Shown here piece by piece: positions 34,448 to 43,275 of a stretch of 64,000 bases of DNA (positions are counted from its first letter, which is position 1; the number at the start of each line of letters is the position of its first letter). Position numbers and translations under genes: made by a program. The notes beneath the pieces were generated by a model. That model was not told the DNA's origin, made no database searches, and saw only the letters and a list, made by a program, of their open reading frames with translations. Source of the stretch: an uncultured Lachnospiraceae bacterium (GTDB lineage Bacteria; Bacillota; Clostridia; Lachnospirales; Lachnospiraceae). The stretch is taken from the NCBI GenBank assembly GCA_947165025.1, contig CAMUYQ010000001.1, positions 248,001 to 312,000 on the forward strand, read 5' to 3'.

Positions 34448-35026
34448 TTATTTAAGTCCCGAAAATCCGAAAAATGCGATCGCCATAAGGCATGCCGTAA
34501 GAAGTACTATCGGCATTCCCCGAAACGATCTCGGAATATTGTTGTATTCTATCTTCTCACGAAGTCCCGCAAGAATGACTATCGCAATAAAGAATCCGAC
34601 AGCCGTTGCAAAACCGTTCACAACACCTTCAAGTATCGTGTAATCCTTCTGAACGTTTGTAAGTGCAACACCGAGTACCGCGCAGTTTGTAGTGATCAGC
34701 GGCAGGTAAACACCAAGTGCCTGATACAGTCCCTTCATCGTCTTCTTGAGAAACATCTCAACAAACTGAACGAGAGCCGCTATCACTAGAATAAATACTA
34801 TCGTCTGAAGATACGAGATATCAAACGGCACAAGAAGGAACTTGTATATCAGTCCCGTAACAAACGATGCCAGAGTTATTACAAATATTACGGCCCCGCC
34901 CATTCCCGCAGCGGTATTGATCTTCCTGGACACTCCGAGGAAGGGACATATACCGAGGAACTGTGATAAAACCACATTATTGATAAAAGCGGATCCTATC
35001 GCTATCATTATGAGCTTTGCTATCAT
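34448..35026 (-). CDS. rnfA: Rnf complex subunit A
   Basis: This 192-residue polytopic membrane subunit belongs to the RnfA/NqrE family, with NNVVLSQFLGICPFLG near the N-terminus and TTNCAVLGVAL in the middle; these motifs contain the Cys residues linked to an intramembrane iron-sulfur site in the family. The ATG at 35026, eight bases after GGAGG, is preferred. It overlaps the rnfE stop by 4 bases. Confidence 0.95.
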   Translation of the reverse strand: MIAKLIMIAIGSAFINNVVLSQFLGICPFLGVSRKINTAAGMGGAVIFVITLASFVTGLIYKFLLVPFDISYLQTIVFILVIAALVQFVEMFLKKTMKGLYQALGVYLPLITTNCAVLGVALTNVQKDYTILEGVVNGFATAVGFFIAIVILAGLREKIEYNNIPRSFRGMPIVLLTACLMAIAFFGFSGLK

Positions 35027-35715
35027 CTTGTCTCCTCCTCGGAATATCTTCTTCCGCCGCAGAGCTTGTTGGGACAAGCCTTACAGAGCTTGTCGCAGTC
35101 TCCGGTGATACCGGTATCTCTTCCGGCAGCAAGCTTGATCTTGTTCATGATCGCAACAAGGAATGCAAGAACGAGGAATGCTCCCGGTGCAAGAATAAAT
35201 ATCGTAAGCGGTTCATAGCTTTCGGGAAGAACGGCTATGTCAAATACCGATCCGTTACCGATAAGCTCTCTTACAAGGCCAATGCATGTAAGGCCGAGCG
35301 TAAACCCGAGTCCCATGCCGAGACCGTCAAATGCCGAATAGATGACCCCGTTCTTTGACGCATAGCTTTCCGCACGTCCGAGAATGATACAGTTAACGAC
35401 AATGAGCGGAATGTACAGTCCTAGCGCATCATAAAGCGTCGGTATGTAAGCTTTTAAAAGAAGCTCAACTATCGTAACGAAGCTTGCAATGACAACGATA
35501 AACGCGGGAATTCGTACACCGTCGGGTATGACCTTTCGAAGCATCGATATGATGATATTCGACATTATGAGTACTACGGTAGTCGTAAGACCCATACCTA
35601 TACCGTTTATGGCCGATGTCGTGACCGCAAGCGTAGGACACATTCCGAGCATCAGAACAAATGTCGGATTCTCTTTGATGAGGCCGTTGAATAATCTCTC
35701 AAAACACTTTTTCAT
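35023..35715 (-). CDS. rnfE: Rnf complex subunit E
   Basis: This 230-residue membrane subunit is the RnfE/NqrD homologue of RnfA. It shows NPTFVLMLGMCPTLAVT and VVNCIILGRAESYASKNG. It ends in a hydrophilic tail with Cys residues (CDKLCKACPNKLCG), which is longer than in many homologues. It overlaps rnfG and rnfA by 4 bases each. Confidence 0.95.
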   Translation of the reverse strand: MKKCFERLFNGLIKENPTFVLMLGMCPTLAVTTSAINGIGMGLTTTVVLIMSNIIISMLRKVIPDGVRIPAFIVVIASFVTIVELLLKAYIPTLYDALGLYIPLIVVNCIILGRAESYASKNGVIYSAFDGLGMGLGFTLGLTCIGLVRELIGNGSVFDIAVLPESYEPLTIFILAPGAFLVLAFLVAIMNKIKLAAGRDTGITGDCDKLCKACPNKLCGGRRYSEEETR

Positions 35716-36317
35716 ATGCTGCCACCTCCGAGCGAACGATAGAATTCAAGTGCCGCATTTACCGCATTTGTCACGGCCTTGGTTGTTATCGTGGCACCGC
35801 TTATCGCATCTATCTCAAACTCCTGTGATGCACCGCTCTTCGTATACGTGAACTGAGTTACGGTTTTGTTCCTGAACTGGTCCTTAAACGTTGGCTCTTT
35901 GGCCTTCATACCGAGTCCCGCCGTCTCCGAGATGCTCAGGATCTCCATTCCCTTTACGCATCCTTCGTTATCAACGCCGAGAGAGATACTGATATCTCCA
36001 CCGTAACCTTCATGCGTAGTTGAGTTGATGACGTAACCGATCTTGTTTCCGGAAGCATCGACAGCCTGTACAATCGAATCGATGTCAACGCCGCTTATTC
36101 CGGCATTTGCTATCAGAGCTTCTGATCCGGCAGTCGCCTCAGGCATATCAGAAAATGAAGCGGCTTCGGGGAACACCGTCTTATATGCCGTAAGCTTTGT
36201 GTTCTCTTCCATCTGTGCTATCGGCTCTCTTGTCACATCATGAACATATCCGAGCCCGACACCTGCAACAAGCGTAATAAGAGTAAGACATAATACATTC
36301 TTTACTGTTCCTGCCAT
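35712..36317 (-). CDS. rnfG: Rnf complex subunit G (covalent FMN)
   Basis: This 201-residue subunit has one N-terminal membrane helix and an exported FMN-binding domain. The attachment motif SGATITTKAV lies near the C-terminus, and ApbE would link FMN phosphate to its Thr. It overlaps rnfE by 4 bases and abuts rnfD. Confidence 0.95.
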   Translation of the reverse strand: MAGTVKNVLCLTLITLVAGVGLGYVHDVTREPIAQMEENTKLTAYKTVFPEAASFSDMPEATAGSEALIANAGISGVDIDSIVQAVDASGNKIGYVINSTTHEGYGGDISISLGVDNEGCVKGMEILSISETAGLGMKAKEPTFKDQFRNKTVTQFTYTKSGASQEFEIDAISGATITTKAVTNAVNAALEFYRSLGGGSI

Positions 36318-37246
36318 CAGATCTCACCCCCTTTACCGAAACATTTGGGGAATGTTATCTTCTCGATCAGCGGAACAAGAAGATTACTGATTATGATCGC
36401 ATAACTGACACCTTCGGGTGATGACGAGAATACCCTGAACAGGCCAGTGAGCAGACCGCAGCATATTCCGAACAGTACTCTTCCCTTCCTCGTTATCGGG
36501 CTTGTTACATAGTCCGTTGCCATGAAGAATGCACCGAGCATCAGTCCGCCACCGCAAAGCTCGGCTGACAGATAGGTCGTGTTCCATCCGTTTCCGGCAA
36601 ACAGTCCCATGAACAATATAAATGAAACAAGGTACGCGCAAGGTATCCTGAAATCTATTATCCCGAATATGATAAGGAAAATCGCACCAAGAAGAAGTGC
36701 AACAACGCTAACCTCACCGATAGTTCCGGGAATACGTCCGATGAACATGTCCATAAGATTGACGGGACTTCCCGCTTTAAGGTTTGCAAGCGGCGTCGCT
36801 GTTGTAACTCCGTCATATGAGAAGCTGTTCATCCTGGCCGTAAAGCAGATGAGCAGGAAACATCTTCCTGCAAGCGCAGGATTCATGAAGTTCTGCCCGA
36901 GTCCTCCGAACAGCATCTTAACAACAAGTATCGCAAACACGCTTCCAATTATGCCCATCCACCATGTCGCATCAGGCGGCAGGTTCAGTGCCAGAAGAAG
37001 ACCTGTAAGTATCGCACTTAAGTCTCCTATCGTAACAGGCAGTCTCATTATCTTCTCATAAAAGAACTCCGTCGCAACGCACGAGGCGATACAAACGGCA
37101 ACAAGAAGTGCCGAATTGAATCCGAACTGATATATTCCGTAAGCCGTTGCGGGAATGAGACTGATGATGACCATAAACATGATCTTTGAAGTTGACATCC
37201 GGCTTCTGACATGAGGAGAAGCCGAAACATTTATCCGATCGCTCAT
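36317..37246 (-). CDS. rnfD: Rnf complex subunit D (covalent FMN, ion path)
   Basis: This 309-residue membrane subunit of the NqrB/RnfD family has about nine helices. The DGVTTATPLA motif is the expected FMN attachment site. It contributes to the ion-translocating path of the complex, which couples ferredoxin oxidation and NAD+ reduction to Na+ or H+ export. It starts with GGAGG-type spacing after rnfC. Confidence 0.95.
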   Translation of the reverse strand: MSDRINVSASPHVRSRMSTSKIMFMVIISLIPATAYGIYQFGFNSALLVAVCIASCVATEFFYEKIMRLPVTIGDLSAILTGLLLALNLPPDATWWMGIIGSVFAILVVKMLFGGLGQNFMNPALAGRCFLLICFTARMNSFSYDGVTTATPLANLKAGSPVNLMDMFIGRIPGTIGEVSVVALLLGAIFLIIFGIIDFRIPCAYLVSFILFMGLFAGNGWNTTYLSAELCGGGLMLGAFFMATDYVTSPITRKGRVLFGICCGLLTGLFRVFSSSPEGVSYAIIISNLLVPLIEKITFPKCFGKGGEI

Positions 37247-37255
37247 TTCGCCCTC

Positions 37256-38581
37256 CTATTTCTTCTTCTTTCTGTTAGCCAGTACTGTCTGTCTCATCAT
37301 CTTGATCTCCTGCGTCAGATGTCTCTTGGCAGGACATATGTAACTGCAGCATCCGCATTCAACGCATTCAAGTCCGTTCATCGACACGAACTTTTCTTCG
37401 TCATAGTGTTCAGCTATATCGGCAAGCTTTGAAGGCAGAAGCCTTGAAGGGCATGCCTCAACACAACGTCCGCAGTTGATGCAGGCAGATGCGACCGATT
37501 CGGATACGATATCGTCGGTAAACGCAACGATCGCAGATGATGACTTGGTAACCGGAACGTGAGTATCAAACAGAGCAAATCCCATCATCGGGCCGCCTGA
37601 GATCACTTTTCCGGGATGTGACTTGAACCCGCCCGCAGCTTCGATCAGATCATCGTAGCACGTGCCGGTATAGACTCTGTAGTTCTGCGGATACTTGATG
37701 GCAGGTCCCGTTACGGTAACTATCCTCTCCATAAGGGGCAGACCCTCGATGACCGCATGATATATCGCAACGATCGTATCCACGTTGTTGACGATACACC
37801 CAGCATCTGCAGGAAGCATCGTGGAATTGATCGCTCTTTGAGTTGTCGCATAAATAAGCTGTCTCTCTGAACCCTGAGGATATTTGGTCTTGAGAACCTT
37901 GACGCTTATCCTGGGCTCGTCGATGCAAAGATCCTTAAGTATCCTGATGCAGTCGGGCTTGTTGTCCTCAACCGCAAGTATTCCCTTTGCATGTTCAAAC
38001 AGGCACAGTATGATCTTAAGACCCGCAACAAGCTTCTCGGGCTCTTCGATCATCCTTCTGTAATCGGAAGTAAGATACGGCTCACATTCCGCACAGTTTG
38101 CTATGACGTAATGGATCTTTTCCGGATTCTTCGGCGAAAGCTTAACGTGCGTGGGGAATCCCGCACCGCCCATTCCGACGATCCCGGCCTCAGCTATGAC
38201 GGCGATGACCTCTTCCTTCGTCATCTCCGCTATAGGCTTAACGGGGATCGGAGCTGCCGACTCGTAAAAATCATCGTTTGCGATCACTATCGACGGCGTC
38301 ATTACACCCTGGACATTGCGCCTGGGCTCTATCGCCTTGACTGTTCCCGAAACCGATGAATAGATGTTTGCCGACACAAAACCGTTTGCCGCAGCAATCT
38401 TTTGTCCGCGAAGAACACGGTCGCCGATATTAACAACAGGTTCTGCCGGTGCACCGATATGCTGTGACAGCGGATAGACAAGTTCCCAACTTGACGGAAG
38501 AAGATCGATTATCTTCTTATCCTTTGTAAGATCTTTGCCGTCATAAGTATGGATACCACCCTTGAATGACAGATTTGACAT
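37256..38581 (-). CDS. rnfC: Rnf complex subunit C (NAD/FMN and iron-sulfur subunit)
   Basis: This 441-residue peripheral subunit is the first gene of the operon. It has a Gly-rich nucleotide-binding GMGGAGFPTHVK, an SLBB-type region and two 4Fe-4S motifs (CINCGRCVEACP and CVECGCCSYICP). In the family it exchanges electrons with NAD. The ATG follows AAGGAGAG, and an extended -10 promoter lies about 30 bases further upstream. Confidence 0.96.
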   Translation of the reverse strand: MSNLSFKGGIHTYDGKDLTKDKKIIDLLPSSWELVYPLSQHIGAPAEPVVNIGDRVLRGQKIAAANGFVSANIYSSVSGTVKAIEPRRNVQGVMTPSIVIANDDFYESAAPIPVKPIAEMTKEEVIAVIAEAGIVGMGGAGFPTHVKLSPKNPEKIHYVIANCAECEPYLTSDYRRMIEEPEKLVAGLKIILCLFEHAKGILAVEDNKPDCIRILKDLCIDEPRISVKVLKTKYPQGSERQLIYATTQRAINSTMLPADAGCIVNNVDTIVAIYHAVIEGLPLMERIVTVTGPAIKYPQNYRVYTGTCYDDLIEAAGGFKSHPGKVISGGPMMGFALFDTHVPVTKSSSAIVAFTDDIVSESVASACINCGRCVEACPSRLLPSKLADIAEHYDEEKFVSMNGLECVECGCCSYICPAKRHLTQEIKMMRQTVLANRKKKK

Positions 38582-38610
38582 GTTAACTCTCCTTGGATCA
38601 AATTGCTATC

Positions 38611-38619
38611 ATTATACCA
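38611..38619 (-). promoter_or_regulatory. Extended -10 promoter of the rnf operon
   Basis: TGGTATAAT on the minus strand (a perfect TATAAT preceded by TG) lies 30 bases before the rnfC ATG. No clear -35 is present, as is usual for extended -10 promoters. The divergent plus-strand gene starts at 38703. Confidence 0.6.
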
Positions 38620-38702
38620 TAAAATCACAGGCCGAATCACAAAAAACTATACTTAAAAACCGAGATGTTTTATACTGTTTCTTGTCTGAAAGAAGGTATA
38701 AA

Positions 38703-39812
38703 ATGCAGATCATAGATAAACTGTACGAAGGCCTTGAGCCGCTCTACCCCATAGAACGTTTCTGTAAAAGAGACAAGGCACTTTTTATCGACATAGAAAC
38801 GACCGGACTGAAGAAGGAGACAACATCGCTCTACCTTATCGGGCTCGGATATTACACGGATGAAGGCTTTATGACAAAGCTTTTATTTGCTGACAGCGAA
38901 GACGAGGAAAAGCTTCTGCTTGATGATCTAAAAGCCTTGATAAATGATTTTTCCCATCTCTTTCATTTCAACGGGATGAAGTTTGATATACCGTATCTGG
39001 AATACAAGGCCGCCCAGCATAACGTTGACGGACTGTTCGGATCCTGTGAACAGGTCGATATATACAAGCTGTGCAAGCCTCTGCGCTATCTTCTCTTTGC
39101 CGACTCGATGCGGCAGAAATCTATCGAACAGTTTCTCGGGATCAACAGGGAGGATAAATATAACGGCGGCGAGCTTATTGCCGTATACAAGGAATATACC
39201 GTATCACGCAGGCCGTCCGATCTTAACGATCTGATCACGCACAACCGCGAAGACGTTCTCGGCATGCACCTTATAATGCCTATACTGTACTATCTCGAGT
39301 TTCGTGATGCACAGCTTAAATACACCGGTCACACAGTAAACAGTTACTGTGATTACAACGGAAATGAATGCGAGGAGATAATACTCGAATATACGACCGA
39401 TCTTTATTTCCCGCGGTCTTTTGTGGCAAAGACCGAGACGATGTATGTCCGCGCCTCCGCCGAAAATCATACGCTCTCGATCCGGCTTCCGATATACGAT
39501 TGTGAGATGAAACTGTTCTTTGAAAACTACAGAGATTACAGCTATCTTCCCGGTGAAGACAGAGCGATACTGAAAACGGTCGCTGCGTCCCTTCCGAAAG
39601 AAAGCTTTGTCAAGGCGACGCGAGAAACGTGTTACCGGAAGGTTACGGGAAGGTTCGTAAAAGAGCCGTGTTCGGTCTTTACTCCCGTCCTTCGTGAAAA
39701 CTACAAAGATAAAAAGAAATACTTCAAATATCCTGACAGCTTCAAAAAAGAAGCGGCCGATGAATTCGGCCGCGAACTTATCAACATATTCTTTACAATG
39801 AAGAGACGCTAA
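38703..39812 (+). CDS. YprB-like RNase H-fold exonuclease
   Basis: This 369-residue protein has a DnaQ/RNase H-like exonuclease domain: FIDIETTGL (DxE), HFNGMKFDIPYLEY (second Asp), and HNREDVLGMH (HxxxxD). The SMRQKSIEQFLG segment is typical of YprB proteins. The last 130 residues are not recognised. The ATG at 38703, after AGAAGG, is chosen. An in-frame codon at 38562 would run back over the rnfC start. The substrate is unknown and the protein probably acts on nucleic acid ends. Confidence 0.85.
   Translation: MQIIDKLYEGLEPLYPIERFCKRDKALFIDIETTGLKKETTSLYLIGLGYYTDEGFMTKLLFADSEDEEKLLLDDLKALINDFSHLFHFNGMKFDIPYLEYKAAQHNVDGLFGSCEQVDIYKLCKPLRYLLFADSMRQKSIEQFLGINREDKYNGGELIAVYKEYTVSRRPSDLNDLITHNREDVLGMHLIMPILYYLEFRDAQLKYTGHTVNSYCDYNGNECEEIILEYTTDLYFPRSFVAKTETMYVRASAENHTLSIRLPIYDCEMKLFFENYRDYSYLPGEDRAILKTVAASLPKESFVKATRETCYRKVTGRFVKEPCSVFTPVLRENYKDKKKYFKYPDSFKKEAADEFGRELINIFFTMKRR
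39744..39773 (-). terminator. Terminator of the cheR transcript, embedded in the opposing gene
   Basis: On the minus strand GCGGCCGA pairs with TCGGCCGC (39753-39760 and 39766-39773) around a 5-base loop, followed by TTCTTTTTT. It lies 43 bases past the cheR stop, inside the 3' end of the YprB-like gene. Confidence 0.75.
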
Positions 39813-39815
39813 ACA

Positions 39816-40601
39816 TCACTTCAGAAGTGACTCATCCTTTTCGTAGTAGAACGATCCTCTTCTTTGATATCCGTACTTTTTGTGGTTCATGATCTGCTCC
39901 GTACTTCCGATGAAGAATATTCCGCCGTTCACAAGATTCTGTGCAAACTTTCCGAATATCTCGTCCTTCGCTTCCTCCGTAAAGTATATCAGAACATTAC
40001 GGCAGATGATGAAATGACATCCCGACGGATACGGATCCTTGAGCAGGTTATGCTCCTTGAACTCAACTCTTGATTTGATCTCATTACTGATCTGGTAAGA
40101 GTTCCCAACCTTCGTGAAATACTTCTCTCTAAGATCCTTTGGTACACCCGCAAGACTCTTCTCGTTGTAAATACCCGTCTTGGCTGCAGCAAGTACCTGC
40201 TTGTCGAGATCGGTTGCAATGATCTTGATCTGGTTCAGCGGGATGTGCTTTGACAGTGCCATAACGAGCGAATAAGGCTCATCTCCCGTGGAGCATGCAG
40301 CACTCCATATCTTGAGATTCTTGCCGAACTTCTTGATGAGCTCGGGAATGAACTCTTTGTCCATCAGTTCCCACTGATCAGTATTTCTGTAGAACTCAGA
40401 TACGTTGATCGTAAGATAATTGACAAATTCCTCGAACAGAGCTTTGTCAGTCTTGATCGTATTAACAAAATCCTCGTATCCGGATATCTTGTGCTTGTCT
40501 ATCAGAGTGTTTATCCTGCGCTTCATCTGGTTCTCTTTGTAAGCGCTCAGATCTATTCCCGTAAGACGAAGTATGGAATCCTTAAACTTTTCGTAATCCA
40601 T
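39816..40601 (-). CDS. cheR: Chemotaxis protein methyltransferase CheR
   Basis: This 261-residue enzyme methylates Glu residues of chemoreceptors using S-adenosylmethionine. It has the all-helical N-terminal domain and the catalytic domain with SAACSTGDEPYSLVM, ATDLDKQVL and FIICRNVLIYF. It follows the S1 gene by 19 bases and is the last gene of the cmk-ispH-S1 transcript. Together with cheY-cheX at 5.4 kb it points to chemotaxis, although receptors, CheA and CheW are not in the window. Confidence 0.93.
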   Translation of the reverse strand: MDYEKFKDSILRLTGIDLSAYKENQMKRRINTLIDKHKISGYEDFVNTIKTDKALFEEFVNYLTINVSEFYRNTDQWELMDKEFIPELIKKFGKNLKIWSAACSTGDEPYSLVMALSKHIPLNQIKIIATDLDKQVLAAAKTGIYNEKSLAGVPKDLREKYFTKVGNSYQISNEIKSRVEFKEHNLLKDPYPSGCHFIICRNVLIYFTEEAKDEIFGKFAQNLVNGGIFFIGSTEQIMNHKKYGYQRRGSFYYEKDESLLK

Positions 40602-40620
40602 TAAAGATCAACCTCTGTTA

Positions 40621-41754
40621 TTATTCTTCAGTCGCAGCTTCAGCAGTCTCTTCTTCTGCAGCGCTCTCAACATCTACAGACTTCGCTTCCTCTTCGGGTT
40701 CATCGGGAAGAAGTGCTTTCATAGAAAGACTGATCTTCTTGTTATCAAGATCAAAGTCAACGATCTTGGCTGTAACTTCCTGGCCGACTGAAAGGATGTT
40801 TGAAGGCTTGTCAACATGATCTCTTGATATCTGGGATACATGAAGAAGTGCATCTATACCTTCCTCGAGTTCGATAAATGCGCCGAAGTCTGTCATCCTG
40901 GCAACCTTACCGGTAACTTCCTTGCCGACAGCAAACTTCTCAGCTGCATCAACCCAGGGATTCTCATCGTCGAACTTACGTGAAAGTGCGATCTTTGTTC
41001 CGTTGATCTCCTTAACGAATACTCTGACTTCCTGGCCGGGCTTGTAAACCTTCTTGGGATTCTCAACACGTCCCCAACTCATTTCCGAGATATGGAGAAG
41101 TCCGTCTGCTCCGCCAAGATCTATAAACACACCGAAATCGGTAACGTTCTTGACTACACCGTTTATAACATCGCCGACCTTAAGATGCTCGAACAGTTCC
41201 TTCTGAAGCTTCTCTCTCTCAGCCATAAGCAGCTGCTTGCGGTCACCGATTATACGACGCTTTCTCGGATTGAACTCTGTGATAACGAATTCGATCTCCT
41301 GACCGAGATACTTGGAAAGATCCTTCTCGTATCCGTCAGAAACAAGACTTGCGGGAATGAATACTCTCGACTCCTCAACAAGAACGCTGAGTCCGCCGTC
41401 AAGTACCTGAGCAACCTGAGCCTTGAGGACTTCTTTGTTCTCAAATGCCTCTTCGATCCTCTTGTTGCCCTTATCAAAAGCAAGACGCTTATATGACAGA
41501 AGAACCTGTCCGTCACCGTCATTCACCTTAATGACCTTCGTATCCATCTTGTCGCCAACATTCACAACGGTCGTAAGATCGATATTGGGTGTATTGGAAT
41601 ACTCGTTACGAGTAACTATACCATCAGCTTTATAACCTATGTTGAGAATGATCTCTTCAGGTTTAACCGCAATAACAGTTCCTTCAACTACCTCTCCATT
41701 GTGTATTGTTTTGCAAGATTCTTCTAACATTTGTTCAAAAGTTAATTCTGACAT
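40621..41754 (-). CDS. rpsA: S1 RNA-binding domain protein (RpsA-like)
   Basis: This 377-residue protein has four S1 domains, the last two clearest (VVKNVTDFGVFIDLGG and VARMTDFGAFIELEEG), and an acidic C-terminal tail of about 30 residues. The length matches Firmicutes RpsA-like proteins rather than the six-domain E. coli S1. The ATG at 41754, after GGAGG, overlaps the end of ispH by 20 bases in a different frame. In some Clostridia the same two domains form a single IspH-S1 protein, so the adjacency is old. A role in translation or mRNA binding is expected. Confidence 0.9.
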   Translation of the reverse strand: MSELTFEQMLEESCKTIHNGEVVEGTVIAVKPEEIILNIGYKADGIVTRNEYSNTPNIDLTTVVNVGDKMDTKVIKVNDGDGQVLLSYKRLAFDKGNKRIEEAFENKEVLKAQVAQVLDGGLSVLVEESRVFIPASLVSDGYEKDLSKYLGQEIEFVITEFNPRKRRIIGDRKQLLMAEREKLQKELFEHLKVGDVINGVVKNVTDFGVFIDLGGADGLLHISEMSWGRVENPKKVYKPGQEVRVFVKEINGTKIALSRKFDDENPWVDAAEKFAVGKEVTGKVARMTDFGAFIELEEGIDALLHVSQISRDHVDKPSNILSVGQEVTAKIVDFDLDNKKISLSMKALLPDEPEEEAKSVDVESAAEEETAEAATEE

Positions 41755-42589
41755 AATTTTGAACCTCCTCAATAATATTTTTCGGGGTGGAAGCCCCTGC
41801 AGTAATGCCTACACGTTGGAGTGATCCTTTCGGACCGGTTTCAAGGTTATCCTTGGTCTGCACATACAAAGTGTTCCTGCATTCACGACTGCATATTTCG
41901 TAAAGCTTTTGTGTGTTGGAGCTCTTGCTATCTCCGATAACAATCATCATATCGACCGAAGCCGCAATACTGCGTGCTTCTTCCTGCCTCTCGGCGGTCG
42001 CATTGCAGATTGTATTCACAACGTTAATATTGTACCCTTTTTTTCGCAAGATTTCAACTAAATCTTTAAATTTAGCCGCCCGGAAAGTGGTCTGTGATAC
42101 GACTGTAATTTCGTCATCTTTATCTGCCTCAAAAGCATTCGCTTCATCCTCGTTTTCGATAACTGTCGCAGCGCTTTGGGGATCGCACCATCCGATGATA
42201 CCTGCCACTTCCGGATGCAGTCTGCTTCCGATCACGATGACACGTTTTCCTTCAGACGAATCTTTTTCAACTATACGGTGTATCTTCTTAACGAAAGGAC
42301 ACGTTGCATCAACGACTTTCATACCGGATCGTTCAATCGCGTCAAACTCTGCTTTTGACACTCCGTGAGACCTGATGATCACTGTCCCGTTTCCGATACG
42401 TGCAAGTTCTCTGACATCATCGATCACCGTTACACCCTTTTTTTCCAGATCCGATACAACCCGGTCGTTATGTATGATAGGTCCGTATGTGTATATCCTG
42501 TTTCCGTTTTCTATCTCGGAATATACCGTATCAACGGCCCTTTTGACACCGAAACAGAATCCGGCAGTTTTAGCAAGAATGATCTCCAT
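41735..42589 (-). CDS. ispH: 4-hydroxy-3-methylbut-2-enyl diphosphate reductase
   Basis: This 284-residue iron-sulfur enzyme does the last step of the methylerythritol phosphate isoprenoid pathway, giving IPP and DMAPP. The cluster Cys residues are in AGFCFGV (N-terminal), DATCPFVKKIH and NTICNAT. The ESP-type substrate motif appears as GDSKSSNT. It abuts cmk and overlaps the S1 gene. No other pathway gene is in the window. Confidence 0.95.
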   Translation of the reverse strand: MEIILAKTAGFCFGVKRAVDTVYSEIENGNRIYTYGPIIHNDRVVSDLEKKGVTVIDDVRELARIGNGTVIIRSHGVSKAEFDAIERSGMKVVDATCPFVKKIHRIVEKDSSEGKRVIVIGSRLHPEVAGIIGWCDPQSAATVIENEDEANAFEADKDDEITVVSQTTFRAAKFKDLVEILRKKGYNINVVNTICNATAERQEEARSIAASVDMMIVIGDSKSSNTQKLYEICSRECRNTLYVQTKDNLETGPKGSLQRVGITAGASTPKNIIEEVQNYVRINF

Positions 42590-43254
42590 CAGAGTTTCCT
42601 TTTTGCCTCTGCAAGTATCGCGTCCTTAACCTCTTCTATCGTCATGTCCGAACTGTCGATGAGCACCGCATCTTCCGCCTGTTTAAGCGGAGAATGCTCT
42701 CTTGTCATGTCACGGTGGTCTCTCTCTATGATGTCGGCCTCGATCTTATCGATATCGCATGTCTCGCCCTTTGCCGTAAGTTCATCATATCTTCTCTTTG
42801 CCCTGACGGCGCTTGATGCGGTCAGATATATCTTGCATTTACTGTCGGGAAGCACCACGGTCCCGATATCCCTTCCGTCCATGACAACATCCTTTTCGGC
42901 TGCAAGCTTCTGCTGAAGGGCAACAAGCTTTTCCCTGACCCTGGGATTTACGCTTGAAGCGGAAGCCATATTCCCGACCTCTTCGGTACGGAGAAATGCA
43001 TTGACGTTTTCTCCCATAAGAAGAACTACCTGCTGTCCGTTCTCATAACTGATCGAGATATCCGCATCCTCACATGCTTTCTCTATGGCCGTCGTATCAT
43101 TCCTGTCAACGCCCTTTCTCAGAAGATAAAGTGCCATCGCGCGGTACATGGCACCGGTATCAACATAGATATACCCGAGTTCCTTTGCCGCCATCTTTGC
43201 AATTGTGCTTTTGCCGGCACCGGCCGGTCCGTCGATCGCTATACTTTTTCCCAT
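42589..43254 (-). CDS. cmk: Cytidylate kinase
   Basis: This 221-residue kinase phosphorylates CMP and dCMP. It has the P-loop GPAGAGKSTIAK, VDTGAMYRA, and MDGRDIGTVV for nucleotide binding. Two adjacent ATG codons occur. The second (43254), six bases after GGAGG, is preferred. It starts the cmk-ispH-S1-cheR run, following the HI0933-type flavoprotein gene by about 20 bases. Confidence 0.95.
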   Translation of the reverse strand: MGKSIAIDGPAGAGKSTIAKMAAKELGYIYVDTGAMYRAMALYLLRKGVDRNDTTAIEKACEDADISISYENGQQVVLLMGENVNAFLRTEEVGNMASASSVNPRVREKLVALQQKLAAEKDVVMDGRDIGTVVLPDSKCKIYLTASSAVRAKRRYDELTAKGETCDIDKIEADIIERDHRDMTREHSPLKQAEDAVLIDSSDMTIEEVKDAILAEAKRKL

Positions 43255-43275
43255 CATAAACCTCCGTATCAAAAA

